Positions 35,350 through 43,009 of a stretch of 64,000 bases of DNA are shown one piece after another. The stretch covers positions 163,553-227,552 of the forward strand of contig JABARQ010000015.1 in the NCBI GenBank assembly GCA_019186985.1. The letters are read 5' to 3'. The position numbers were made by a program, and so were the translations under genes. The notes beneath the pieces were generated by a model. That model did not search any database. It was given only the letters and a program-made list of their open reading frames with translations, and had not been told where the DNA came from. Positions within the stretch are counted from its first letter, which is position 1, and the number at the start of each line of letters is the position of its first letter. The stretch comes from Prosthecobacter sp. Its GTDB lineage: Bacteria; Verrucomicrobiota; Verrucomicrobiia; Verrucomicrobiales; Verrucomicrobiaceae.

Positions 35350-36705
35350 ATGACCTCCCTCCGCCACCTCCCGTTTCTCCTTCTCCCCACGCTCGTCTTT
35401 GGCTGGGGTGGAACGGAGCATTCGCAGATCACGGCGGAGGCGGTGCGGTTCATGCCTGCGGACTTGGCAGCGCTGATGGCGCCGGAGGCGGGGGCTTTGA
35501 CGCACATCTACTGCGAGTTTCCGGATCAAAACTGGCCCGCTTACGGAAAGTGGGGCGATGGAAATGCGGAGCCGTATCTGCCTCGCTTTGCGGACACGCG
35601 CCGGGAATGGGACATTACGTTTTACTGCGGGTGGAATCCCATCACGCGCGAGGGCACGACCTATCCGCACAGCACACCGCGGGCCTACGAGGCGGTGCCG
35701 AAGTATTTTCTCCGCGCGGTGGAGGCGCTGAAGGCGGGGCGGCTTGAAGATGCCGCGCGCATCCTCGGTGTGGCGGTGCATTACATCGAGGACAGCGCGG
35801 CCTTCGGGCATTTGCAGGGCGTGCATCGCGGACTGCACTGGGACACGCGAAAGCCTCTCCAGAGCCCCGATTACACACCGCAAAATCTTGGCGGCACGCC
35901 CGAGGCCGCTGCGCAAAAGCTCGTCGAGCGCATGAAGGAAATGGTGGAGGCCACCGAAACGGCCGTGGACCCCGTGTTCGCCAAAGCGAACATGCCGCTC
36001 ACCGAGGTGAAACGCCTCACCCAGCTCGATCCCGTGCCCAAAGAAGTGCTGCGGGCGGCCATCCTGGCGAAACACGAGTTCCCTGAAGACATGGACAAAG
36101 CCACACGTGCCTGTGCCACCGCCGCCGTGCAGGTCTGCGCGGACATGCTGCTCACCGCGCTGAGTATTGCGCCGAAACCCTTCCCGCAGCCGAAACCGAA
36201 CGCCATGGGCGTGAACCTCGTCTTCAATCCGTCGTTCGAAAAAGCGGGCGATGAAAACGCGGAGGGCTGGTGCATCGGCTGGCTCGATCTGAACGACAAA
36301 ACGGGCCGTGCGGAGTGGTATCGCGCCGGGACGCACTGGGACAAGCCGGTGAAAAAAGGCGAGCGCTCGGCGATGGTGTTGTGGGCGCCGGAGAAAGGCA
36401 TCGAGTGGCGTCAGACCTGGCGCAACGCCCTGCGTGTGAACCCAGGCGAGGTCTATCGCGCCAGCGCCTGGGTGAAAAGCCGCACGGAGAAGGGTCGCAG
36501 CCATCTCACCCTCGAACTCTGCGACACGAACTACCACGCCCTCGCCCAACCGAAGAGCAACGAAGTCGAAGGCAAAGGCGACTGGACCGAGCTGAAGCTC
36601 GAAACCACCCTTCCGCTCGATGCCCGCTGGCTCCGCGTCATCCTCCACTCGAATGCCGATGGCGCGGCGTGGTTTGATGAGGTGAAGGTGGAGCGGGTGC
36701 GGTGA
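35350..36705 (+). CDS. Secreted zinc-dependent P1 nuclease/phospholipase C-like protein with C-terminal carbohydrate-binding-like domain, 451 aa
   Basis: A signal peptide (MTSLRHLPFLLLPTLVFG) leaves Trp near the mature N terminus (WGGTEHSQIT), as in S1/P1 nucleases and zinc phospholipase C, where it is a zinc ligand. Further ligand candidates are in HYIEDSAAFGHL. Residues about 285-450 (NLVFNPSFEKAGDENAEGW to WFDEVKVERVR) form a CBM-like jelly roll. Hydrolysis of phosphodiesters is inferred from the fold only. A second protein of this type is at 43010-44677 on the other side of the type I-like operon. Confidence 0.7.
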   Translation: MTSLRHLPFLLLPTLVFGWGGTEHSQITAEAVRFMPADLAALMAPEAGALTHIYCEFPDQNWPAYGKWGDGNAEPYLPRFADTRREWDITFYCGWNPITREGTTYPHSTPRAYEAVPKYFLRAVEALKAGRLEDAARILGVAVHYIEDSAAFGHLQGVHRGLHWDTRKPLQSPDYTPQNLGGTPEAAAQKLVERMKEMVEATETAVDPVFAKANMPLTEVKRLTQLDPVPKEVLRAAILAKHEFPEDMDKATRACATAAVQVCADMLLTALSIAPKPFPQPKPNAMGVNLVFNPSFEKAGDENAEGWCIGWLDLNDKTGRAEWYRAGTHWDKPVKKGERSAMVLWAPEKGIEWRQTWRNALRVNPGEVYRASAWVKSRTEKGRSHLTLELCDTNYHALAQPKSNEVEGKGDWTELKLETTLPLDARWLRVILHSNADGAAWFDEVKVERVR

Positions 36706-36714
36706 GTTGTTTGA

Positions 36715-36963
36715 CAAAGACCTGCTGATCTCGCCGGGTGGTCGGGCATCGTCGTTGCCTCGCGGGATGTCGAAGGTGTAGCGCAGGCCGCAGCGAAAAC
36801 AGCCCGCAAGGGCCTCTGAGCCGATCCATCTGCCGTCGCCCCGCAGGCGCGGCGCAAGCCTCGACAGGGCATATAGCCCGTAGAAGGCAGCGTCAAACGG
36901 GAGGCGTCCAGTGATGCCGTGGCCCAGACTGCGCCGCACGCGGATAAAAAATAGCGACAGCAC
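36715..36963 (-). other. Protein-like minus-strand fragment at the left edge of the type I-like operon
   Basis: On the minus strand about 80 codons read as fairly natural protein (LPFDAAFYGLYALSRLAPRL, GCFRCGLRYTFDIPRGNDD, ARPPGEISRS) before the frame runs antisense into the preceding gene. No family is recognised and no ribosome binding site is clear. It may be a remnant gene or part of a dispersed repeat. Confidence 0.3.
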
Positions 36964-36988
36964 GGGGGATGTGCTTCAGCATGTGGTG

Positions 36989-38794
36989 ATGCCGAAATCC
37001 CGAGTGCAGAAAAAGACCTCACCCAGCCCCGAAGAAAACGATTCGGCGGCTCTACCGCCTGGGTGGTGCTGGACGACGCTGGGCGAGGTCGCGCAGTCGA
37101 TGAAGAATGGCATCTACCGTCCGGCTTCGTCCTATTCGGACGACGGTACCGCCTGCCTGCGGATGTATAACATCGACCAAGGACGGATCGTCTGGAAGGA
37201 CATCAAGCGCATGGACCTGACGGAGGAGGAAATCGCCGAGTATGAGCTGCTGCCGGGCGACTTGCTGGTGAACCGGGTGAACAGCCGAGAACTGGTTGGC
37301 AAGGCTGCCGAGATACCTGCCGGGCTGGAGCGCTGTGTGTTCGAGAGCAAGAACATCCGTGTCCGCCTCTGGAAGGAGTTCGTGATACCCGCCTTCGTGA
37401 ATTACCGTGTGCTTCTCGCTGGAGCAGAATACTTCGATCGGAACGCACAGCAGGTGGCGGGTATGGCTTCAGTCAGTCAGCCGCAGGTGGCACGCTTTCC
37501 ACTGCCTCTAGCACCCCTGTCGGAACAACATCGGATCGTGTCCAAGCTGGATGCGATGCTGGCGAAAATCGACAAGGGGGAAGCCGCCGCACGCCGGGCG
37601 TTGGGCCGCATTCAGCGTTACCGCGCCGCTGTCCTCCACGCCGCCGTCACCGGCGAACTCACCCGGGAGTGGCGCAAAGCCCACAAGCCCGATGAAACTG
37701 GCGCACAGCTCCTCTCGCGTCTGCTCCAAGAACACCGCTCTCGATGGGAACAGGCCGAACTCAAACGCCTCTGCGCCGCCGGCAAGCCCCCCAAAGAAGA
37801 CAAGTGGAAGATGCGCTACGAAGACCCGACGCCGCCGAAAACAGCGGCATTGCCATCCCTACCAAGGGAATGGACTTGGACCAACCTCAGCCAACTCAAA
37901 GTTTATTCCATTTACGGTCCTCGGTTTGGAAGGGAAGACTATGCGAAGAAAGGTGTTGCGGTGCTACGGACAACAGACATCGACGAGCGCGGTCGAGTTT
38001 CCATAAATAGCTGCCCAAAACTTCCGCTCTCCAAAAAGGAGTATCAGAAATATATGGTCGAGATGGGCGACCTTCTCATAACTCGAACCGGAAGCATTGG
38101 AACACTCGCCATATTTAACGACACAGTGCAGGCGATTCCGGGAGCTTATTTGCTTCACTACCGGCTTGTTTCCCCCGCACTTGTCGAGATGGTCTACGCC
38201 TTTTTGTGCTCTCCGAACGGGCAAAAGCAGCTGTGGGAAGTAAGCGCCGGAAGTGGCCGTCAGAACTTGAGCGCTCCTGGCTTGGAGAGCATTTCGATTC
38301 CCCTTCCTCCTCTCAGCGAGCAGAAGGAGGTCATTAAGCAGGTTGAGAGGCGACAGAAGGCGGCCGATCGGTTGTCTGCCACACTCACGCAGCAGCTTGA
38401 GCGCGCACAGACAGCGCGCCGCTCGCTTCTGCGTGAAGCCTTCGCCGGAAATCTCGTCCTGCAAAACCCAAACGACGAACCCGCTTCCGTCCTGCTCGAA
38501 CGCATCCACGCCGCCAGAGAAGTCGAAGACAAGAAACCGAAACCCAAGCGTATGCCGAAAACCAAATTCAAAATGGTGCGACGACCAATCATTGACGTTC
38601 TGCGCGCACAGAGGAAGCCAGTTTCGCCCGAGCAGCTCTTTCGTGAAGCCGGTTTTCAACCCGGCGAAGCGGATGCGTTCTACCGCGAACTCGCGACACT
38701 GCGAAAACAGCTCCATGAGGAAAAGCCGACGGGAGCCAAAGCCCGAAGCTGGCCGCAAGGCGCGAAGGTGTGGTTGGAACTGAAGAATAAATAA
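36989..38794 (+). CDS. hsdS: Type I restriction-modification specificity subunit (HsdS), 601 aa
   Basis: Start at 36989 (MPKSRVQKK); further upstream codons are not protein-like. Two target-recognition domains (about 25-185 and 275-445) each open with PxxWxWTxL-type sequence and end at the conserved linker LPLAPLSEQHRIV / IPLPPLSEQKEVI. Helical spacers follow each domain (AKIDKGEAAARRALGRIQRY; TQQLERAQTARRSLLREAF). Residues about 540-601 add a winged-helix-like extension seen in some HsdS proteins. The second recognition domain region is less GC-rich than the spacers. It should define a bipartite target for HsdM (41308). No hsdR is present in the window. Confidence 0.9.
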   Translation: MPKSRVQKKTSPSPEENDSAALPPGWCWTTLGEVAQSMKNGIYRPASSYSDDGTACLRMYNIDQGRIVWKDIKRMDLTEEEIAEYELLPGDLLVNRVNSRELVGKAAEIPAGLERCVFESKNIRVRLWKEFVIPAFVNYRVLLAGAEYFDRNAQQVAGMASVSQPQVARFPLPLAPLSEQHRIVSKLDAMLAKIDKGEAAARRALGRIQRYRAAVLHAAVTGELTREWRKAHKPDETGAQLLSRLLQEHRSRWEQAELKRLCAAGKPPKEDKWKMRYEDPTPPKTAALPSLPREWTWTNLSQLKVYSIYGPRFGREDYAKKGVAVLRTTDIDERGRVSINSCPKLPLSKKEYQKYMVEMGDLLITRTGSIGTLAIFNDTVQAIPGAYLLHYRLVSPALVEMVYAFLCSPNGQKQLWEVSAGSGRQNLSAPGLESISIPLPPLSEQKEVIKQVERRQKAADRLSATLTQQLERAQTARRSLLREAFAGNLVLQNPNDEPASVLLERIHAAREVEDKKPKPKRMPKTKFKMVRRPIIDVLRAQRKPVSPEQLFREAGFQPGEADAFYRELATLRKQLHEEKPTGAKARSWPQGAKVWLELKNK

Positions 38795-38797
38795 CCC

Positions 38798-40486
38798 ATG
38801 CGCATTGACCGACTTTATCTCCCAAGGTTCCGCAATCTCGTTGATTTCGAGGTCGATTTCGACCAGTCCAGCGTCCGTCAGGTCATCGTCGGACGCAACG
38901 GCGTCGGGAAATCGAACCTGCTCGAAGCATTGACCCGAATTTTTCGCGACTTGGACTTGGAAGAGGAGTCTGAGTTCGCCTACGAGATCGAATACCTTTG
39001 CAATCGGCGCTGTATCAAAATCCGCTGCGTGCAGACTAATGAGCCGGAATGGAAAGCGAACCCGAATGTCCCAAAGCGTTTCAAACGGCAATACTGGACT
39101 GCCCTGGAGGAGAAGATTGTAGGGCTGCAACTCGGCCCTGAAAAGCCATACGAAGAAATGGCGGAGTCGGAGTTCTTCCGTCGCAACCGGCCCGTTGCTG
39201 AACTGGCAAATCCAGATCGATTGCTTCCGCTATACGTGTTCGGTTACTACTCGGGGGCAGTTTCACGCTTCGCGAAGATTTTCGAGAAACACGAGGAAAG
39301 ATATTACAAGGAGCAAATTGCCGGAATCGAAGCCCCTCTTCGCCCGCTCTTTCAAGCAAAGGCCCACCACAGCCAGTTTGCCCTGCTTGCCTTTTATGCC
39401 ACACACGACGAACAGGCGCAAAAGTTCCTAGCAGATGAGTTCCGCATCGAAGGTTTCGACTCCGCGTTGTTCTCACTGCGCGAGCCTTATTGGAAAAAGC
39501 CGAAACCGGCCAAAGGCCGAAAGAACGTGGGCGATCCGCGGTTCTGGTTCGCCGGTGGCAAGGTGTCTGCATTTCTTGATTCGCTGTTCGACCAATCTTT
39601 CGCGCCTATGACCGGCGAGGAACGAATCAAGATCAGCATTGGCCAGGAGAAGAGCAAAGAGCGCAGGCACTGCTTCCTGCCCGACAAAAAGGCGCTCCAG
39701 AGCCTGGCGGAGGGATTGAGCAACAAAGAATTCTTTGCACGCCTCGAAAGTTTGGTCTTTAGCGACTTGGTCGATGGAACCGGTGCAGATGTTCGCGTGT
39801 GGATCCGCCTGAAGGGCTGCAAAGAGCCGGCCACCTACCACGACCTCGCTGAAGGTGAGCGCCAGTTGCTGACCGTTCTCGGGTTGATGCGCTTCACGGC
39901 AGAGAAGGAAGCCCTCTTCCTACTGGACGAGCCGGACACCCATCTGAATCCGGCTTGGTGCTTGGACTACCTCGATAATCTACGAATGCATGGCGCAGAG
40001 CCACCGAACAGCCAGATCATCATGACGACACACAGCCCGCTGACGTTTGCGGGGATGGATAAAAACGAAGTGGTCGTCATGGAGAGGAACGTCGATGGCC
40101 GCATCTTTGCTGAACATCCGTCGAGTCCGCCAAAAGGAATGGGCTTCGCCGCCATTCTCACGAGCGACTTCTTCGGCCTGCGCTCCACACTGGACAAAGA
40201 GACGCTCACGAAAATCGACAAGAAGCGGGAAATCGCATTGAAGCAGGATAAGACGGACGACGACCGAAAGGAACTGGAGCAACTAAACAACGAACTTGGG
40301 AGGCTCGACTTCTCACATACGGTGCGCGACCCGCTCTATGCGGAGTTCATTCGAGCTATCACGGCAGCCACAAAGGACATGCCTGAACTGAAAAAACCCT
40401 CACCCAACATTGAGATGTGGAGGGAACGACAGAATATCGCAAAAGACATCGCTGAACGCCTTCTCAAGCTGAAACAGTCGCCATGA
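38798..40486 (+). CDS. Restriction-system-associated AAA ATPase, PtuA-like (second pair), 562 aa
   Basis: The N terminus RIDRLYLPRFRNLVDFEVDF is RecF/SMC-like. Walker A GRNGVGKSNLLEAL is at about residue 32, the signature-like region is DLAEGERQLLTVLGLM, and Walker B LFLLDEPDTHLNPAW (Asp about 377) is followed by IIMTTHSP. A C-terminal K/E/D-rich helical stretch spans about 465-510. I recall that NCBI names a family restriction system-associated AAA family ATPase, and this protein fits its context. It starts 3 bp after hsdS and overlaps the HNH gene by ATGA. It is not a close copy of the ATPase at 21457. Confidence 0.82.
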   Translation: MRIDRLYLPRFRNLVDFEVDFDQSSVRQVIVGRNGVGKSNLLEALTRIFRDLDLEEESEFAYEIEYLCNRRCIKIRCVQTNEPEWKANPNVPKRFKRQYWTALEEKIVGLQLGPEKPYEEMAESEFFRRNRPVAELANPDRLLPLYVFGYYSGAVSRFAKIFEKHEERYYKEQIAGIEAPLRPLFQAKAHHSQFALLAFYATHDEQAQKFLADEFRIEGFDSALFSLREPYWKKPKPAKGRKNVGDPRFWFAGGKVSAFLDSLFDQSFAPMTGEERIKISIGQEKSKERRHCFLPDKKALQSLAEGLSNKEFFARLESLVFSDLVDGTGADVRVWIRLKGCKEPATYHDLAEGERQLLTVLGLMRFTAEKEALFLLDEPDTHLNPAWCLDYLDNLRMHGAEPPNSQIIMTTHSPLTFAGMDKNEVVVMERNVDGRIFAEHPSSPPKGMGFAAILTSDFFGLRSTLDKETLTKIDKKREIALKQDKTDDDRKELEQLNNELGRLDFSHTVRDPLYAEFIRAITAATKDMPELKKPSPNIEMWRERQNIAKDIAERLLKLKQSP

Positions 40487-41292
40487 GACCAATTGACAAT
40501 ACTCAACTCAGAAGAGCCGTTGACCTAAAGCCGCTAGCTGCAGCCGGTGCGGCGATCGGCGGGGCCAATGAGGTCGATTGGGATACCTTTCTTCGCAAAA
40601 ACGCGGATTATTCGCGCGCATTGCGAACCGGACTTTGGGCACTCGGATACATGAAGTGCTGGTTTTCTGAAGCGATCCTGCAACAGGGAGAAGGGCAAAT
40701 TGAGCACTTCCGCCCGAAAAAGCGGCTCACTGGTGCTAAGCACGATGGCTACCCATGGAAGACTTTCGACTGGCGAAATCTTCGTCTGGCTCATTCCACG
40801 GTAAACATTCGGAGAACCGATTACTTGACCGGGAAGAAGGCTGGAAAGGGTTCGTATTTTCCGCTTCAGGACGCTTCCAAGCGGGCTAACAATGCCGCTG
40901 AAGAGGCAAATGAGACGCCGGTATTGCTAGACCCTACTGTTCCCGCAGACACCCGTCTGCTTTGCTTTGACGAAGCGTCAGGCGCACCTTGCCCTCGTTA
41001 CAAGAAAGACGACAACGAATGGCTGCACGATCGCGCGGAACAGTCGATTGACTACTACCACTTAGATGAAGGCACTTGGAACACGCAGCGTGCAGACCTG
41101 ATGGCCGAAGTGAGGGAACACTGTAACCAGCTCGAAGAGCTTGCATTCGCAACGCCGCGCGACGATGTCGCATACAACCAAAAGATTGACGACATTGTGG
41201 CATACATTGGTCCATTTGCACCCTTCTCATCTGCGTGTCTTCAAGTCGTCCGGGAAAAGGGATTACTGGAACACATTGTCCCAGGCCTCTGA
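40483..41292 (+). CDS. HNH nuclease, PtuB-like (second pair), 269 aa
   Basis: The HNH core is KCWFSEA (Cys about residue 59) followed by QIEHFRPKKR (about 72-81) and a segment FDWRNLRLAHSTVN in the expected place of the N residue. The usual second Cys of the CxxC pair is Ser here (C-W-F-S), so zinc support differs from the first pair. It is translationally coupled to the ATPase and 15 bp upstream of hsdM. As partner of an SMC-like ATPase it is the only nuclease candidate in this operon. Confidence 0.75.
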   Translation: MRPIDNTQLRRAVDLKPLAAAGAAIGGANEVDWDTFLRKNADYSRALRTGLWALGYMKCWFSEAILQQGEGQIEHFRPKKRLTGAKHDGYPWKTFDWRNLRLAHSTVNIRRTDYLTGKKAGKGSYFPLQDASKRANNAAEEANETPVLLDPTVPADTRLLCFDEASGAPCPRYKKDDNEWLHDRAEQSIDYYHLDEGTWNTQRADLMAEVREHCNQLEELAFATPRDDVAYNQKIDDIVAYIGPFAPFSSACLQVVREKGLLEHIVPGL

Positions 41293-41307
41293 ATTCCTGT
41301 TTCTGTA

Positions 41308-42768
41308 ATGAGTCAAACCGCATCATCTCTGGTCCAAAAAGTCTGGAACTACGCGCATGTCATGCGCGATGACGGACTGTCATTCCTAGACTACACGGAA
41401 CAGATCACTTATCTTCTCTTCCTGAAAATCGCGTGGGAGCAGGCGGACGCCAAGCAACGGAGTAGCAAGGAACCACAGTATTGCTGGGGCAAGTTGATTG
41501 GCGTGGCGGACAATTCCAAGCTTGCCTCCATTTATCAGACTGCCCTCAAGAAACTCAGCAGCCAGGACGGCCTTCTCGGTCTGATTTTCACCAAGCCGCA
41601 GAGCAAGATCAGCGACAGCGCGAAGCTACGTCGGTTAGTGGAGCTGATTGATGTGCAGGAGTGGGCTTCCTTGGATTTGGACGTAAAGGGGGAGGTTTAT
41701 GAGGGACTCCTGGCGCGGAACGCCGAGGATGTGCGGGGCGGGGCTGGCCAGTATTTCACCTCGCGCCCCATCATCCGGGCGATTCTGGAGGTAATGCGGC
41801 CTAAAACCACGGACACCATCGCCGACCCGGCCTGCGGCACGGGCGGGTTCCTGCTCGCCGCCCACGAGTATTTGCTGCGTGCGCATCCAAAAATGGATGC
41901 CAAGACCCGGCGTTTCGTGAATGAATCGGCGATTCACGGCATGGACATCGTGCCCAGTGTGGCGCGTCTCTGCGCGATGAACCTCTATCTCCATGGGATG
42001 GGAGGAGGTAAAAAGCTGCTGGTCGAGATCGGCGACAGCCTCGTGAAAGCGCCTGCTCAAGTAAAAATGGTTCTCACGAACCCGCCTTTCGGCAAGAAGA
42101 GCAGCTTCACCGTGATTAACGATGACGGGAAACGGGACACCGAGAAGCTCTACTATGAACGAAAGGACTTTTGGGCCACGACAAGCAACAAGCAGCTGAA
42201 CTTCGTTCAGAACATTTTCACCATGCTGGTCGAAGATGGACGAGCGGCGATAGTCGTGCCGGACAATGTGCTCTTTGAGTCCGGTGCGGGGGAAAAGATT
42301 CGGCGTGAGCTGCTGGCGCGGTGCAATGTCCACACCTTGCTGCGTCTTCCCACGGGTGTGTGGTATTCGCCTGGCGTGAAAGCGAACGTGCTGTTCTTTG
42401 ACAAGAAACCGCCATCCAAGACGCCTTGGACGAAAGACCTCTGGATTTACGATCTTCGCACGAATAAGAACTTCACGCTGCGGCAGAATCCGATCACGGA
42501 CGATGACATGAAGGAGTTCGTGGAGTGCTACTCCCCCGACAAACCCGTTTCCAAGCGCAAGGAGACAGAGCGCTTCAAACGGTTCAGCTATGATGACCTG
42601 ATGGCTCGGGATAAAGCCAACCTCGACATCTTCTGGCTCAAGGATGAGTCCATGACCGACACAGCGAGCCTTCCGAAGCCTGAGGTGCTGGTCGCTGGCA
42701 TCATCGAAGACCTGGAGGAGTGCCTAGCCGAGTTCCGCGAGGTGCACGCTGAGCTGAAGCGGCATTAG
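41308..42768 (+). CDS. hsdM: Type I restriction-modification DNA methyltransferase (HsdM), 486 aa
   Basis: An N-terminal HsdM_N-like helical domain (VWNYAHVMRDDGLSFLDYTE) is followed by the N6-adenine methyltransferase domain: RGGAGQYFTSRPII, motif I DPACGTGGFLLAA (about residue 173) and motif IV NPPF (258). Length fits a compact HsdM. It works with HsdS to methylate target sites. The gene order hsdS-ATPase-HNH-hsdM is unusual, and the next downstream gene is unrelated. Confidence 0.92.
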   Translation: MSQTASSLVQKVWNYAHVMRDDGLSFLDYTEQITYLLFLKIAWEQADAKQRSSKEPQYCWGKLIGVADNSKLASIYQTALKKLSSQDGLLGLIFTKPQSKISDSAKLRRLVELIDVQEWASLDLDVKGEVYEGLLARNAEDVRGGAGQYFTSRPIIRAILEVMRPKTTDTIADPACGTGGFLLAAHEYLLRAHPKMDAKTRRFVNESAIHGMDIVPSVARLCAMNLYLHGMGGGKKLLVEIGDSLVKAPAQVKMVLTNPPFGKKSSFTVINDDGKRDTEKLYYERKDFWATTSNKQLNFVQNIFTMLVEDGRAAIVVPDNVLFESGAGEKIRRELLARCNVHTLLRLPTGVWYSPGVKANVLFFDKKPPSKTPWTKDLWIYDLRTNKNFTLRQNPITDDDMKEFVECYSPDKPVSKRKETERFKRFSYDDLMARDKANLDIFWLKDESMTDTASLPKPEVLVAGIIEDLEECLAEFREVHAELKRH

Positions 42769-42843
42769 CCAGTGGCAGCGTCGGTGGTCGCCAGTCACAT
42801 TGGTGCCGGATCATTGCCATCGAGAACGCCATGTCCGTTGCCC

Positions 42844-42935
42844 TCATCGCATCCAAAGCGCCGCCAGCTCCGCTCGGGTCACATAGCCGTCCTTGTCCGT
42901 ATCCGGTGAGCAAGGCGCGAAGTAGTGACACCATC
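42844..42935 (-). pseudogene. C-terminal remnant of an EF-hand protein
   Basis: On the minus strand the sequence ends HYFAPCSPDTDKDGYVTRAE, then LAALWMR and a stop. DTDKDGYVTRAEL is a complete EF-hand loop. No upstream coding region is present. Sulfatases and other exported proteins of this lineage often end in such EF-hands (compare 48170-49825). It is probably what remains of a gene at the right edge of the type I-like operon. Confidence 0.65.
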
Positions 42936-43009
42936 CGTCCCACACACGCAACGTGCGTTCTGCTTTTGCGACAAATGTCGAGGATCGGACGTGCGTTTGA
43001 TTTCAACCC

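Noticed and set aside
34672-36963. 763-codon minus-strand open frame
   Set aside because: Most of it is antisense to the nitrilase-family and P1/PLC-like genes. Only the first about 80 codons, which lie outside those genes, were kept as an unexplained segment.
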